From contig NZ_JAFEVZ010000006.1 in NCBI RefSeq assembly GCF_022802975.1, positions 124,001-188,000 of the forward strand: a stretch of DNA of 64,000 bases, read 5' to 3'. Origin of the DNA: Flavobacterium pectinovorum (GTDB taxonomy: Bacteria; Bacteroidota; Bacteroidia; Flavobacteriales; Flavobacteriaceae). Shown here in pieces: positions 1-9,195 of this stretch (within the stretch, counting starts at the first letter, position 1; each line of letters begins with the position of its first letter). A program made the translations under genes and the position numbers. Under the pieces are notes generated by a model. The model saw nothing but the letters and a program-made list of their open reading frames with translations, was not told the DNA's origin and searched no databases.

Positions 1-58
1 ACAGAATTTCATTTCTGCAAGCGTTTTTATAAAAAAATTTTAATATAATTTAAAATTA

Positions 59-985
59 CTATCCAAAGTTTTGTTTTTCAACTAAATATGTAGTCAATAT
101 TTTTCCGAAATTATCGCCAACATTGACCGGAACGTACTTAATCTTGTTCTTTGCACACGTTAAAGCCAGATTTTTAAAGTAGGCTTCTGCCCTTTTTTCA
201 TATTCCAGCTTTACATTATCGGCAAAAATCGATACTTCTTCGCCTGATTCTAAATCGATAAACTTTCTTGGCGTGTTATCGAAGTCAAATTTCAGCTCGG
301 TTTCGTGATCGACTACGTGAAATAAAACGACTTTATGTTTATTGTGTTTTAAATGCTGCAGCGCATTAAACAGCTTTTCATCATCTTCTGACTGAAACAT
401 ATCGGTAAACAGAATAATCATCGAACGGCGGTGCATTTTCTCTGCGATCTGATGCAGATATGTAATCGTGTCCGTGCTTTTTTTGACTTTTGGCTGTTCT
501 AATAATTGTTCCAGTTTATTCAAAAGCATTCTGTGGTGGCGATCACTTCCTTTTTCGGGAGCGTAATATTCATAACTGTTTGAAAAAACACTTAAACCTA
601 CGGCATCACGTTGTTTCTTTAAAATATTCATCAAAACCGCCGATGCCAAAACCGCAAAACCAATCTTTTTTTCATAAAATGGCTGATTCGATTTCAGTTC
701 AGGATAATGCATCGACGAGGAATTATCGACAATAAGATGACAACGTAAATTGGTTTCTTCCTCAAAACGTTTCGTATACAGACGATCTGTTTTGGCAAAT
801 AATTTCCAATCGATATGTTTCGTGCTTTCTCCTGCGTTATAGACTTTATGCTCGGCAAATTCAGCCGAAAACCCATGAAAAGGACTTTTGTGCATTCCGG
901 ATATAAAACCTTCCACAACCTGATTCGCCAGCATTTCTAGATGCTGAAAACTGGAGACTTTCTCTATTTCCGATTCGATTTTCAT
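59..985 (-). CDS. DUF58 domain protein (VWA-like)
   Basis: A 308-residue soluble protein of the DUF58 family. The pattern around residues 45-75 (GESTKHIDWKLFAKTDRLYTK) is the family signature, and the following LIVDNSSSMHYP stretch is the MIDAS-like D-x-S-x-S of a von Willebrand A fold. DUF58 proteins usually sit beside MoxR AAA+ ATPases and membrane VWA proteins. No moxR gene is visible, but the downstream side leaves the window after 58 bases, so it could lie there. The start codon overlaps the stop of the upstream M1 peptidase gene by ATGA, which suggests translational coupling. The biochemical role is not known. Confidence 0.88.
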   Translation of the reverse strand: MKIESEIEKVSSFQHLEMLANQVVEGFISGMHKSPFHGFSAEFAEHKVYNAGESTKHIDWKLFAKTDRLYTKRFEEETNLRCHLIVDNSSSMHYPELKSNQPFYEKKIGFAVLASAVLMNILKKQRDAVGLSVFSNSYEYYAPEKGSDRHHRMLLNKLEQLLEQPKVKKSTDTITYLHQIAEKMHRRSMIILFTDMFQSEDDEKLFNALQHLKHNKHKVVLFHVVDHETELKFDFDNTPRKFIDLESGEEVSIFADNVKLEYEKRAEAYFKNLALTCAKNKIKYVPVNVGDNFGKILTTYLVEKQNFG

Positions 986-3555
986 TCGGTTTCTTTTTTA
1001 ATATTTTGGGCTCGATATAAAGCGTCTGTTGCCTGAAATAATTTTCGTTTTAATATCGGACTAAAATTAGGGTTTTCTTTTAAGAAACGCTGCACTTCAT
1101 CAAAAGCATATTTAGAAGAATATCTTCCAACTGTATTATTCAGCCAGTCTTTCGGAAAGAAAATATCCCCCGTTCGCTGAATTTCATCTGTCAAATCTAA
1201 TGAAAACCGAATATATTTCTGCGCACTTTCCTGACGCAGCGGATGATGGATATTAGCCAAACCAACCGAAACCCAGGATTCTTTTTCGCGGTTTTTATCA
1301 TCTTTCAAAGACTCCACAAAAGCATCACGAACCGATTCTTCCTGTGATAAGGACGGAAGCAAAAACTCAAATCGTTTTAGTTTATCGGGATTTGTTATCA
1401 TGGTTCTGGTTTTTTCTAAAATTTCATTGGCAATATAAACTTTAAAAATAGCCAGATTCATAGCTATATTGGTGTAATCGTCTTCGTTTAACTTCAAATT
1501 TGGAATAATCTTTTCTTTCGCCCAAATTTCATATAATTTTTCTTTTCCGGAATCTGAGTATGCAATTGAACTGTATAAATTAAACAATGTCTTTTTAATA
1601 TTGCTTGGCAAATCTGTTTGCAAACTGTAGTAAAGCACACCTTCTAGTTGTTCGTGAGCTTTTATTCGTTGTTTGTCTGTTAGAAACTTCCAAAAAACAG
1701 CACTGGTTTGATTAGCAATTATTTTTAAAACTAATTCATTTGTTTCAACTTGAACCCCATTCAAAAAAACAGCAAAAACATAACTTGGATGATGATTTCC
1801 TGCCAACATATTTTCGTATAAATTTACATAAGCAGAAGCTCTTGCTAAATCATCTTTTAAACTTGAAATTGTATTCAGATTATTTACCCCAACCGGAAAC
1901 ACACCGTATCCAAAACCATTATAATTATACATAATCTTCAATGGTTTTTTTAATCCTTCAAGTTGTTTCAAAAGAAGATTTTGATTTTTAAGATTAACTT
2001 CTACTACCTTAACTTCTTTAGCGTAAACCAAACCTATCTGAAAAGTCTGAGGCCATATATTTACCGATTTATCTTCGGCCTGTTGAAAGATTTCAAAGCT
2101 CTTAATTCGGTTCTTTTCGTCATATTCTATTTTATCTGTTATAATCGGTCTTCCGGATTGATTGACCCATACTTCGCTCCATTTTTTCATATCCAGAGGC
2201 GTTTCGGTATCAAGAATTTCTACCAGATTATTCCAGTCGGCATTGTCGTTGGCGTATTTTTTAATGTATTTTTCAATTCCCTTCCGAAAAGCTTCCTTCC
2301 CCATCGAAGCTTCCAGCTGACGCATCATTATAGGTGCTTTGTTATAAATAATACTTCCGTAAAGCGAGCCGGCGTCTTTCAAATTGGCCAGATGCTGTTT
2401 TATCGGATGTGTACCCAAAGAACGGTCTTCCGCGTAAGCGCTTGGATAATGCGCTGTAAAAAACTGCAGATTATGATTGACTTTCGGAAAAATCGGATTC
2501 ATAATTTTGTCTGCCATAAAGTTGGCAAAAACCTCTTTCATCCAAACGTCGTCAAACCATTTCATCGTCACCAGATCGCCAAACCACATGTGCGAAGTTT
2601 CATGTGCAATCAGTTTTGCACGGTCTAATTTCTCGCTGTCGGTTGCGCTGTTATCCAGAAACAAAGTCGATTCGCGGTACTGAATTGCACCAACATGTTC
2701 CATTCCGCCATATTGAAAAACCGGAATTGAAGCAAAATCCAATTTCTGAAAAGGGAATTTATAGCTCGTATATTTTTCTAAAAAATTTAAAGACTGCTGG
2801 TGCAGATTGAAAATCGTATCCCTACTGCTCTCTAATTTACCTTTATCATTTTCACGGTATAAAAAAGTCATTTCCAAACCCGGTTTCTGTGTCACACTAT
2901 TAAATTTCCCGGCTACGAACGAAAATAAATACGTACTCATTTTATCTGATTGTCCAAAAGTGTACGAAGTAAAATCGCCTTTTTCAACAGTCTCTTTTAC
3001 ATCGGCTCCAGCCAAAACCTTCCAGTCTTTTGGAACTGTCAAACTCAATTTGTAAGTCGCTTTTATATCCGGCTGATCAAAACACGGAAATAATGTACTT
3101 GCACGGTCCGGAACTAATAAAGTGTATAAAAAATCATCATTTCGGTTTAAAGATAAATTTCCGGCGATAAACGAAATTGCAATCGTGTTTTTCCCTGAAA
3201 CCAAACTTTCAACAGGAATCACAATATGTCCTTTTTCATGAACAATGGCGATACTTTTTCCGTTTGCTGAAACTGATTTTATATTTGAATTTTTCTCTTT
3301 AAAATCTAAAAGCAAAGGCTGACTCAAATCAGACAAATTCAAATTTAAAGTCAATTGAGAATCGATGTTCTCTCTTTTCTGATTTGGGATTTCGAATAAA
3401 AGCTTATAATTCACATCAGAGATTTGATGTTTTCGAAAAATGGCCAGCTGTTCAGAAACACCATTTTCTAAAAGAACACTTTCCTTTTGTTTTGATTGGG
3501 AAAAACCGGATGTAAGAATTGTAAAAAAGCAGAGAAAGCAGTAGAAAATTTTCAT
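982..3555 (-). CDS. M1 family zinc aminopeptidase, exported
   Basis: An 857-residue M1 (gluzincin) metallopeptidase. The zinc site HETSH lies near residues 318-322 and the third ligand glutamate (KEVFANF) near 341. The substrate-binding exopeptidase motif appears as GGMEH near 283-287 instead of the textbook GAMEN. The frame is open upstream to 3639, but an ATG at 3555 begins a clear signal peptide (MKIFYCFLCFFTILTSGFSQ), so that start is preferred and the enzyme is expected in the periplasm or at the cell surface. It probably removes N-terminal residues from imported peptides. It overlaps the downstream DUF58 gene by 4 bp. Confidence 0.92.
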   Translation of the reverse strand: MKIFYCFLCFFTILTSGFSQSKQKESVLLENGVSEQLAIFRKHQISDVNYKLLFEIPNQKRENIDSQLTLNLNLSDLSQPLLLDFKEKNSNIKSVSANGKSIAIVHEKGHIVIPVESLVSGKNTIAISFIAGNLSLNRNDDFLYTLLVPDRASTLFPCFDQPDIKATYKLSLTVPKDWKVLAGADVKETVEKGDFTSYTFGQSDKMSTYLFSFVAGKFNSVTQKPGLEMTFLYRENDKGKLESSRDTIFNLHQQSLNFLEKYTSYKFPFQKLDFASIPVFQYGGMEHVGAIQYRESTLFLDNSATDSEKLDRAKLIAHETSHMWFGDLVTMKWFDDVWMKEVFANFMADKIMNPIFPKVNHNLQFFTAHYPSAYAEDRSLGTHPIKQHLANLKDAGSLYGSIIYNKAPIMMRQLEASMGKEAFRKGIEKYIKKYANDNADWNNLVEILDTETPLDMKKWSEVWVNQSGRPIITDKIEYDEKNRIKSFEIFQQAEDKSVNIWPQTFQIGLVYAKEVKVVEVNLKNQNLLLKQLEGLKKPLKIMYNYNGFGYGVFPVGVNNLNTISSLKDDLARASAYVNLYENMLAGNHHPSYVFAVFLNGVQVETNELVLKIIANQTSAVFWKFLTDKQRIKAHEQLEGVLYYSLQTDLPSNIKKTLFNLYSSIAYSDSGKEKLYEIWAKEKIIPNLKLNEDDYTNIAMNLAIFKVYIANEILEKTRTMITNPDKLKRFEFLLPSLSQEESVRDAFVESLKDDKNREKESWVSVGLANIHHPLRQESAQKYIRFSLDLTDEIQRTGDIFFPKDWLNNTVGRYSSKYAFDEVQRFLKENPNFSPILKRKLFQATDALYRAQNIKKETE

Positions 3556-3678
3556 TTTTAAAGGAATATTAAGATTCGTAAAAATAAAAAAAAGGATTGG
3601 TTTTAGGAGGTCTCTATACAAAAGTTTGTCACGATCCAAACGCTAGCGACAGGGTGAAACAAATCTATATGCTAAATT

Positions 3679-3776
3679 TTTCACGCAGATTTTAAAAAGA
3701 TCTAAGCAGATGAACGCAGATTACTATAGCTGATATCTAAATTAAATCTGCTTTAATCTGCAAAATCTGCGTGAAA
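3679..3776. repeat. CGCAGATTT inverted repeat
   Basis: The 15-bp arms 3679-3693 (TTTCACGCAGATTTT) and 3762-3776 are perfect reverse complements, with further GCAGAT copies between them. Related pieces occur at 12506, 14060, 17220 and 37621-37800, always between genes, so this is a dispersed non-coding repeat. Confidence 0.8.
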
Positions 3777-3820
3777 CAAAATCATTTTAATCTGGAGCAA
3801 ACTTAATCCATAGCAATAAA

Positions 3821-3850
3821 AAAGGTCTGACTTTCGTCAGACCTTTTTTA
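3821..3850 (-). terminator. Intrinsic terminator of the thioredoxin gene
   Basis: The stem AAAGGTCTGAC / GTCAGACCTTT has a 4-nt TTTC loop and A/T runs on both sides, so it could work in both directions. It lies 20 bp past the thioredoxin stop. Confidence 0.85.
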
Positions 3851-3870
3851 TATAAATCATAATCTTACGA

Positions 3871-4188
3871 TTACAACAAAGCGTCTAAGCTGTCTGCGTA
3901 GGTTTGTTTCGGAGCAACTCCTACTTGTTTTCCTACTACTTCACCGTTATGAAAGACCAAAACGGTTGGAATGTTACGCACACCATATTTTGCAGCGAAT
4001 TCCTGGTTTGCATCAACATCAACTTTTCCAACAACTACTTTACCTTCGTATTCGCTGCTTAATTCATCAATGATTGGACCAACCATTCTACAAGGACCAC
4101 ACCATGCTGCCCAAAAATCTACCATTACCGGTTTATCTGATTTCAAAACTACTTCATCAAAAGTAGCATCTGTGATTGCTAATGCCAT
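3871..4188 (-). CDS. trxA: Thioredoxin
   Basis: A 105-residue stand-alone thioredoxin, the usual length for TrxA. The active site WCGPC is at about residues 29-33 (FWAAWCGPCRMVGP), and the cis-proline loop is present as RNIPTVLVF. It has no signal peptide, so it acts in the cytoplasm as a disulfide reductase for ribonucleotide reductase, peroxiredoxins and other partners. It appears to be a single-gene transcript, with a TAAATTTG promoter box about 76 bp upstream and a strong terminator just downstream. Confidence 0.96.
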   Translation of the reverse strand: MALAITDATFDEVVLKSDKPVMVDFWAAWCGPCRMVGPIIDELSSEYEGKVVVGKVDVDANQEFAAKYGVRNIPTVLVFHNGEVVGKQVGVAPKQTYADSLDALL

Positions 4189-4263
4189 AATATTTTATTT
4201 TAAGATTATCCCTTTGTTTTTTGTTCAGGGAAACAATTTTTTAATAAGTTTTAAACTTGAGTA

Positions 4264-4291
4264 CAAATTTAGAAATTTTAAATCAATCAAA
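4264..4291 (-). promoter_or_regulatory. Promoter of trxA
   Basis: On the reverse strand a TAAATTTG box (4264-4271) matches the Bacteroidota consensus TAnnTTTG. A TTTG lies 16 bp upstream (4288-4291), slightly closer than the usual 19. The predicted leader is about 70 nt. Confidence 0.6.
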
Positions 4292-4450
4292 CGTCATCCG
4301 TAAATTAGTTTTGATTATAAATGTATTGCCAATAATTATATGAGTAGTAAAGCGCTTATTTACAAGCATTTATTATTTAATCAATTGAAAACCAATTTTT
4401 TAAATCGACTTATTTTTTTAACGTATCTTTAATAAATCAAAACCTTTCTG

Positions 4451-6904
4451 ATGCAAAAAACGTTATATTCAGTCAAAACCTTTTTACAATCGGTTCGTTT
4501 TAAAAAGTTTGTCAAACGTCTTGGCTTCTTTATTTTAGGATGCATTACACTTATTGTAATCGCTTCCGGAGCGTTATCATTTTATTTCAACAGGAATAAA
4601 ACCGAAATCATAGCGAAAATCAACACCAAAATTAATGAGAATGTCAACGGAAAATTTCATATTGGCGATTTTCAGTATAAGTTTTTAACCGGTTTCCCAA
4701 ATTTTACTCTCGCCCTAAAAGATGTCGAATTAAAAGACAATCAGTGGAATCTCCACAAACACACTTTACTGAAAGCCACAGAAATCGTGGTGCGTTTAAA
4801 CGTTTTGAGTTTACTGCAAAAGGAAATCAACATTCATAAAATCCTCATTAACGACGCACAGATTTATGTGTACAAAGCCGAAAACGGGTATTCGAACGCC
4901 AATATTTTTAAACCCAAAAAGAAAAAAACGCCCGAAAGCAAATCGGATACCGAAACCACTATCGATCAGATCAACCTCAACAATGTGCATTTTGTATTAG
5001 ACAATCGCATTGGACATAAATTATTTGATTTTGATGTCGCCAATTTAAAATCAAAAGTAAAATACGATGACGAAAACTGGCAAACCGATGTTTTCCTGAA
5101 AACCAACATCAAAAGTCTGGCTTTTAATACCGTTCACGGAAGTTTCGCCAAACAAAAATTGCTTCAGGGCACTTTTGCCGTTTCCTATGTTGCCGAAAAA
5201 GACAAAATAGACGTGAAAACCGAGAATCTAAAAATCGGAAAAGATGCTTTTGATATTGTGGCTTTTTTCAATTTAGCCAAAGGCAATGCGCTTTTCGGAA
5301 TCAATATTAGCACTACTATTTTATGGAAAGATGCTTCCAATTTACTTTCGGCAAACATCAGTTCTAAGCTCAATCGCTTCAATCTAAAGAAAGAAATCGA
5401 TGTGAATTGCGACATCAAAGGCGATTTTAATGCCAAGGGTGATCCAAAAATTGTGGTTCAGGCCGAAGTCAAAAACAACGAACTCAGCATTCCCGACGGA
5501 TCAATTACCGATTGCGGTTTCAAAGGCATTTTTACCAATAATTTCAGACCGACAGCAGGTTTCAACGATGCAAATTCGGCTGTGATTTTAACACGTCTTT
5601 CCGGAAAATACAAAAACATTCCGCTTACAATTCCGCAATTATCCATCAATAATCTGGACAAACCACTGGCAACCGGAATCGTAAAATCTGATTTTGACAT
5701 CGAAAACCTCAACGAAGAAAACACCGAAAGATGGATTAATTTTACCGAAGGTCACGCCACCGCCAACTTAAAATTTCAGTTTGATATTGTCGATTTGTAC
5801 ATCACCAAACCTCGTTTTATTGGCAATGTAAATATCCAAAATGCCTCTTTTCATTTTATTCCGAAAAATGTGCATGCCGAAAAAATCAACGTACAGCTTG
5901 AATTTACACAAGAGGCTTTGCTGATCAAAAAGATCGCGTACAAAAACAAAAACAACACGATTTACATCGAAGGAAGAATCGATAACTTTCTGAATCTATA
6001 TTATGACGCTCCCGAAAAAATGGTCGTAAACTGGAACATTTATTGTCCAAGCATCGATATCAGGCAATTTCTGGGCGTTTTAGCTTCTTCCCAAAAAAAG
6101 AAAATCACTGCCAAAAAACCTTCCATGTCAAATCAGCTTCGGACTGCGATTGAAAAATGCATTGTCGACATCAGCATCAAAGCCGATAAAATTACCTATA
6201 ATAAATTGACCGCAACCAACACCAAAGCCCGAATCCAGATGATCGATTCCCGGCTGGTCATCAAAAACGGTTCACTGCAGACTTGTGGCGGAAGCATCAA
6301 TTTTAGCACCACTGTTTCTCCAAAAGGCAAAAACTACAATTTCGCATCCAACGCGCAGGTCAATCAGGTTGATATTACGAGCTTTTTAAAGTCGTTCAAC
6401 AACTTCGGAATCACATCTTTTTCTCCAAATAACATCCGCGGAAAACTCACCAGCAGCACCAATGTAACCGGTTTAATCAACAGCAACGGCGAACTGATCC
6501 CGAATTCGGCACACGGAAATCTGACCTTCAATGTCAGTCAGGGCGCTTTACGAAACTTTGAACCTATTATGAAAATCGGGAAATTTGCGTTTCCGTTTCG
6601 CGATGTCGAAAACATCACCTTTAGCGATTTATCCGGCAACTTCAAACTTCGTGGCGAGCAGGTCGATGTCAACAAACTCACCATCAGTTCCAGCATTCTC
6701 AACATGGATGCCACGGGTGTGTATTCATTTGGGCGTGGTACCAATTTAGCCCTTACCGTCCCGCTCCGAAACTCAAAAGACGATGCCAAACTCGCCACCA
6801 AAGCCGAGCGTGATGCTGTTCGCCAACGAGGAATCGTACTGCATTTACTCGCCGTAGATGATAATGGAAAGATGAAAATTAAATGGGGGAAGAAGGATAA
6901 GTAG
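4451..6904 (+). CDS. AsmA-like large membrane-anchored protein
   Basis: An 817-residue protein with one N-terminal transmembrane helix (about residues 24-46) followed by a long beta-rich periplasmic region, the architecture of AsmA/TamB-type proteins. The C-terminal part (about 560-790), including NVSQGALRNFEPI and LSGNFKLRGEQVDVNKLTISS, looks like the AsmA C-terminal domain. Relatives are thought to carry or regulate lipid transport between membranes. It is flanked by non-coding repeats and is probably transcribed alone. Its base use is richer in GC than the accessory genes that follow. The family call is firm, the function is inferred. Confidence 0.85.
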   Translation: MQKTLYSVKTFLQSVRFKKFVKRLGFFILGCITLIVIASGALSFYFNRNKTEIIAKINTKINENVNGKFHIGDFQYKFLTGFPNFTLALKDVELKDNQWNLHKHTLLKATEIVVRLNVLSLLQKEINIHKILINDAQIYVYKAENGYSNANIFKPKKKKTPESKSDTETTIDQINLNNVHFVLDNRIGHKLFDFDVANLKSKVKYDDENWQTDVFLKTNIKSLAFNTVHGSFAKQKLLQGTFAVSYVAEKDKIDVKTENLKIGKDAFDIVAFFNLAKGNALFGINISTTILWKDASNLLSANISSKLNRFNLKKEIDVNCDIKGDFNAKGDPKIVVQAEVKNNELSIPDGSITDCGFKGIFTNNFRPTAGFNDANSAVILTRLSGKYKNIPLTIPQLSINNLDKPLATGIVKSDFDIENLNEENTERWINFTEGHATANLKFQFDIVDLYITKPRFIGNVNIQNASFHFIPKNVHAEKINVQLEFTQEALLIKKIAYKNKNNTIYIEGRIDNFLNLYYDAPEKMVVNWNIYCPSIDIRQFLGVLASSQKKKITAKKPSMSNQLRTAIEKCIVDISIKADKITYNKLTATNTKARIQMIDSRLVIKNGSLQTCGGSINFSTTVSPKGKNYNFASNAQVNQVDITSFLKSFNNFGITSFSPNNIRGKLTSSTNVTGLINSNGELIPNSAHGNLTFNVSQGALRNFEPIMKIGKFAFPFRDVENITFSDLSGNFKLRGEQVDVNKLTISSSILNMDATGVYSFGRGTNLALTVPLRNSKDDAKLATKAERDAVRQRGIVLHLLAVDDNGKMKIKWGKKDK

Positions 6905-7000
6905 TAAATAAATAAACCGCATTTTTTGTCATTCCGAGGTACGAGGAATCTTCATAAGAAACTCGACAAAGATTGGAATTTGGAATTTAAATTTTAGAAG

Positions 7001-7090
7001 CCAATTCCTGCTCTCCGCTGTATGCTTTATGCCTCCCGATAGCTATCGGGACCGCCACAAAAGGATGCCGCTTCGATCAGGGCTAGGGCA
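7001..7090. repeat. Dispersed GCCACAAAAGGAT repeat with 18-bp palindrome
   Basis: The non-coding stretch 6905-7302 holds repeat fragments. Bases 7001-7090 share CCGCCACAAAAGGAT and a nearby GGGCTAG with 57919-57988. An internal palindrome TCCCGATAGCTATCGGGA is at 7034-7051. A piece at 6931-6985 resembles one arm of the hairpin at 38931-39032. No gene was seen here. Confidence 0.7.
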
Positions 7091-7123
7091 CTTGGTTTCC
7101 ATAAGACTTTTTAGAAATAGTAT

Positions 7124-7157
7124 AAACGCCAGTCAGGAAATGATTGGCGTTTTTTTA
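7124..7157 (+). terminator. Probable intrinsic terminator
   Basis: AAACGCCAGTC pairs with GATTGGCGTTT (one G-T wobble) and a T run follows. It is about 220 bp after the AsmA-like gene and before the 157-residue ORF. Confidence 0.6.
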
Positions 7158-7302
7158 TGAGAAAAAAAATAAAAATTAAAGTTGAAAATTATTATCTAAT
7201 GAGGTCAATTGTAAGCGGGTCGATTTTCATTTCAATGTTACATTTGAATTAATCTAGATTTAAAATATTTTAAAAAATAATAACTAAAATCCGTCACCAA
7301 AA

Positions 7303-7776
7303 ATGAAATATGTAGCAGAAATAATTTTCGGAAAAGATCAAGTAGAGAAATTTTATAATAATGAGCCTTTAAATGATTTTGAAAAAGCCATCAACTTCAA
7401 AAAGTACAGTTTCAAAACTCGAACACAAAGAAAAGCTTTTTACAAAGGAATAGGAGAAGCAATGGGCTGGTTAGACTTTAAGATTATTAAAGAATTTAAA
7501 GAGAAAACCAATAAGAAAAAAGAAGAAGATGAAGATAAATTTGATTATTGGGCATTTATTTATAAGTATTACCCGAAATACCATCAATGCAACAGTGTTT
7601 TGTTAAGCGATATTTTAACTAGAAAACTTGACGGTGAAGAAATTTGCGAAGATGATGAAGAATACATAAAAGATTGGGATATTAGGAATGAATTATTTGA
7701 AGTAGACAAAGAATTGCTTTGCAAAGCATTTGAAAATTACTTTAATATTATGCATCCTTTAAATCACAATCTCTAA
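7303..7776 (+). CDS. Hypothetical protein, 157 residues
   Basis: A charged, soluble protein with no signal peptide or membrane segment and many Lys, Glu and Asp residues, including an acidic-basic run KKKEEDEDKFD near residues 70-80. I do not recognise the family. Base composition is clearly more AT-rich than the AsmA-like gene upstream and matches the HNH nuclease gene 68 bp downstream on the same strand, so the two may have been acquired together. It could be a partner of the nuclease or unrelated cargo. The coding call rests on frame length and protein-like composition. Confidence 0.6.
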   Translation: MKYVAEIIFGKDQVEKFYNNEPLNDFEKAINFKKYSFKTRTQRKAFYKGIGEAMGWLDFKIIKEFKEKTNKKKEEDEDKFDYWAFIYKYYPKYHQCNSVLLSDILTRKLDGEEICEDDEEYIKDWDIRNELFEVDKELLCKAFENYFNIMHPLNHNL

Positions 7777-7816
7777 AATTAGTTTAAGGATAAAATCTTT
7801 GGAATTTACTTTCTAT

Positions 7817-7836
7817 ATTTGATATTAATATCAAAT
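7817..7836. promoter_or_regulatory. 20-bp perfect palindrome before HNH gene, candidate operator
   Basis: ATTTGATATTAATATCAAAT is its own reverse complement. It ends 8 bp before the HNH start codon and overlaps a TATATTTG promoter-like box (7814-7821), so a bound protein could block transcription. AT-rich DNA makes one such palindrome per window possible by chance. Confidence 0.4.
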
Positions 7837-7844
7837 TAGAAATA

Positions 7845-8630
7845 ATGCCATCACCAAGACTCTGGACAAAAGAAGAATTAATCGTTGCTTTTAATCTCTA
7901 CTTAAAAATAGAATTTGGGAAAACACATTCAAGTAATCCTAAGATAATTAAATTAGCAAATCTTATTGATAGAACTCCAGCATCTGTAGTAATGAGATTA
8001 GGAAATTTTGCTAGTATTGATCCTTTTCACATTAATAGAGGAATTAGTGGCTTAAAAAATGGAATGAATCAGGTTCAACCTATTTGGGATGAGTTTTTTA
8101 ACAATCAAGAAGAATTAATCTTTCTAAGTGAACAAATAATCGCTCAAAAAGAGAATACATCAATTGAAAAGAAATTTGAAGATATCCTTTTAGACACAAA
8201 AGATTTAAAAGGACAAGATATTATTAGAGCAGTAAAAACAAGAGTAAACCAATCTGTTTTTAGACAGATGGTATTATCTAACTACAATAATAAATGTGCA
8301 ATCACAGGAATTGATATTCCAGAACTTTTATTAGCAAGTCATATAATACCATGGTCCAAAAATGAAGAACATAGATTAAATCCTGAAAATGGAATTTGTT
8401 TTTCTGCACTTTACGATAAAGCTTTTGACAAAGGAATAATTGGAATCAACACAAATCACGAAATAATATTTTCTGATAAAATTAGAAACAAAAGGCAAAC
8501 CGAGTTTTACAGTAAATATTTTACCCCAATTGAAAATCAAAAAATTATTGTAGCCCAAAAATATTTACCACGAAAAGAATTTCTCGAATATCATTTAGAT
8601 ACAATTTTTAACAAGCAAATAATATTTTAG
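7845..8630 (+). CDS. HNH endonuclease (HNH_2-like)
   Basis: A 261-residue protein with a C-terminal HNH nuclease domain at about residues 140-205: CAITG (151-155), LLLASHIIPW with His166, then ENGICFSALYDKAFDKG (181-197). The spacing matches the HNH_2 type found in restriction-like nucleases. Where relatives often have LHDxAFD, this protein has LYDKAFD, so the last histidine position is Tyr190. The N-terminal 130 residues (LWTKEELIVAFNLYL, then a DRTPASVVMRLGNF helix pair) look like a DNA-binding or specificity region. No methylase is nearby, so it may be an orphan or modification-dependent restriction enzyme. That role is an inference. Confidence 0.78.
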   Translation: MPSPRLWTKEELIVAFNLYLKIEFGKTHSSNPKIIKLANLIDRTPASVVMRLGNFASIDPFHINRGISGLKNGMNQVQPIWDEFFNNQEELIFLSEQIIAQKENTSIEKKFEDILLDTKDLKGQDIIRAVKTRVNQSVFRQMVLSNYNNKCAITGIDIPELLLASHIIPWSKNEEHRLNPENGICFSALYDKAFDKGIIGINTNHEIIFSDKIRNKRQTEFYSKYFTPIENQKIIVAQKYLPRKEFLEYHLDTIFNKQIIF

Positions 8631-8686
8631 AACGAATTTATTGTTTTAAAATCATCAAAAATTTTCATAATCTTTCCTTAACTCCC

Positions 8687-8717
8687 TTGTCATTTCATCT
8701 AAAAAAAGATAGATTTG
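8687..8717 (+). promoter_or_regulatory. Promoter of the HPF-like gene
   Basis: TTG at 8687-8689, a 20-bp spacer, then TAGATTTG at 8710-8717 fit the Bacteroidota housekeeping promoter well. The predicted leader to the ATG is about 20 nt. Confidence 0.7.
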
Positions 8718-8743
8718 AGAATAATCATTAAATACAAACCGTT

Positions 8744-9058
8744 ATGAAAATTCAAATCAATACCGACAAAAACATCGATGGACATGCAAGATTAGAAAAC
8801 TATTTTTCTGAAGAATTAGAAAAAGGCTTAGCACGTTTTGAAGATAAAATTACCCGCATCGAAGTACATTTTGGAGATGAAAATGGAGACAAATTCAGCT
8901 TAAACGATAAAAAATGCGTTCTTGAAGTCCGTATCGCCAATTTACAGCCGCTTACCGTTACAGAACACGCTGATACATTGGAAAAAGCTTTTAACGGTGC
9001 TTTGGCAAAAGCCAAAAAATCATTGACTACGACTTTCGAAAAAATGAAAGCACATTAA
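8744..9058 (+). CDS. HPF/RaiA-family ribosome-associated protein
   Basis: A 104-residue protein of the ribosome hibernation family. It shows the family pattern: an N-terminal strand (MKIQINTDKNIDG), a helix, then EVHFGDENGDKFSLNDKKCVLEVRI and a basic C-terminal helix (ALAKAKKSLTTTFEKMKAH). It is shorter than long-form HPF and lacks a dimerisation domain, so it resembles short HPF or YfiA. It would bind the 30S decoding region under stress. It has its own promoter and is followed by a strong inverted repeat, so it is probably monocistronic. Confidence 0.85.
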   Translation: MKIQINTDKNIDGHARLENYFSEELEKGLARFEDKITRIEVHFGDENGDKFSLNDKKCVLEVRIANLQPLTVTEHADTLEKAFNGALAKAKKSLTTTFEKMKAH

Positions 9059-9080
9059 AATATAGAATTCCCACTTTTTT

Positions 9081-9158
9081 AAACCATATAAGTGATGTAA
9101 GTTCATTTAGTTTAAGCTGTTTAAATGCTTATCTGAACTTACATCACTTATATGGTTT
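9081..9158. repeat. Perfect 25-bp inverted repeat, possible terminator
   Basis: Arms 9081-9105 and 9134-9158 are exact reverse complements containing CCATATAAGTGATGTAAG, with a 28-nt spacer. The core returns with one change at 9917 and 10294. It lies between two convergent genes and could end both transcripts. Confidence 0.85.
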
Positions 9159-9195
9159 TTTACTTTCGACTTTTGACCTTCGCCTTTCGACTAAT

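Noticed and set aside
1963-2628. Forward 221-residue frame opposite the M1 peptidase
   Set aside because: It lies fully inside a well-supported peptidase gene on the other strand, has no recognisable domain and an unlikely composition.
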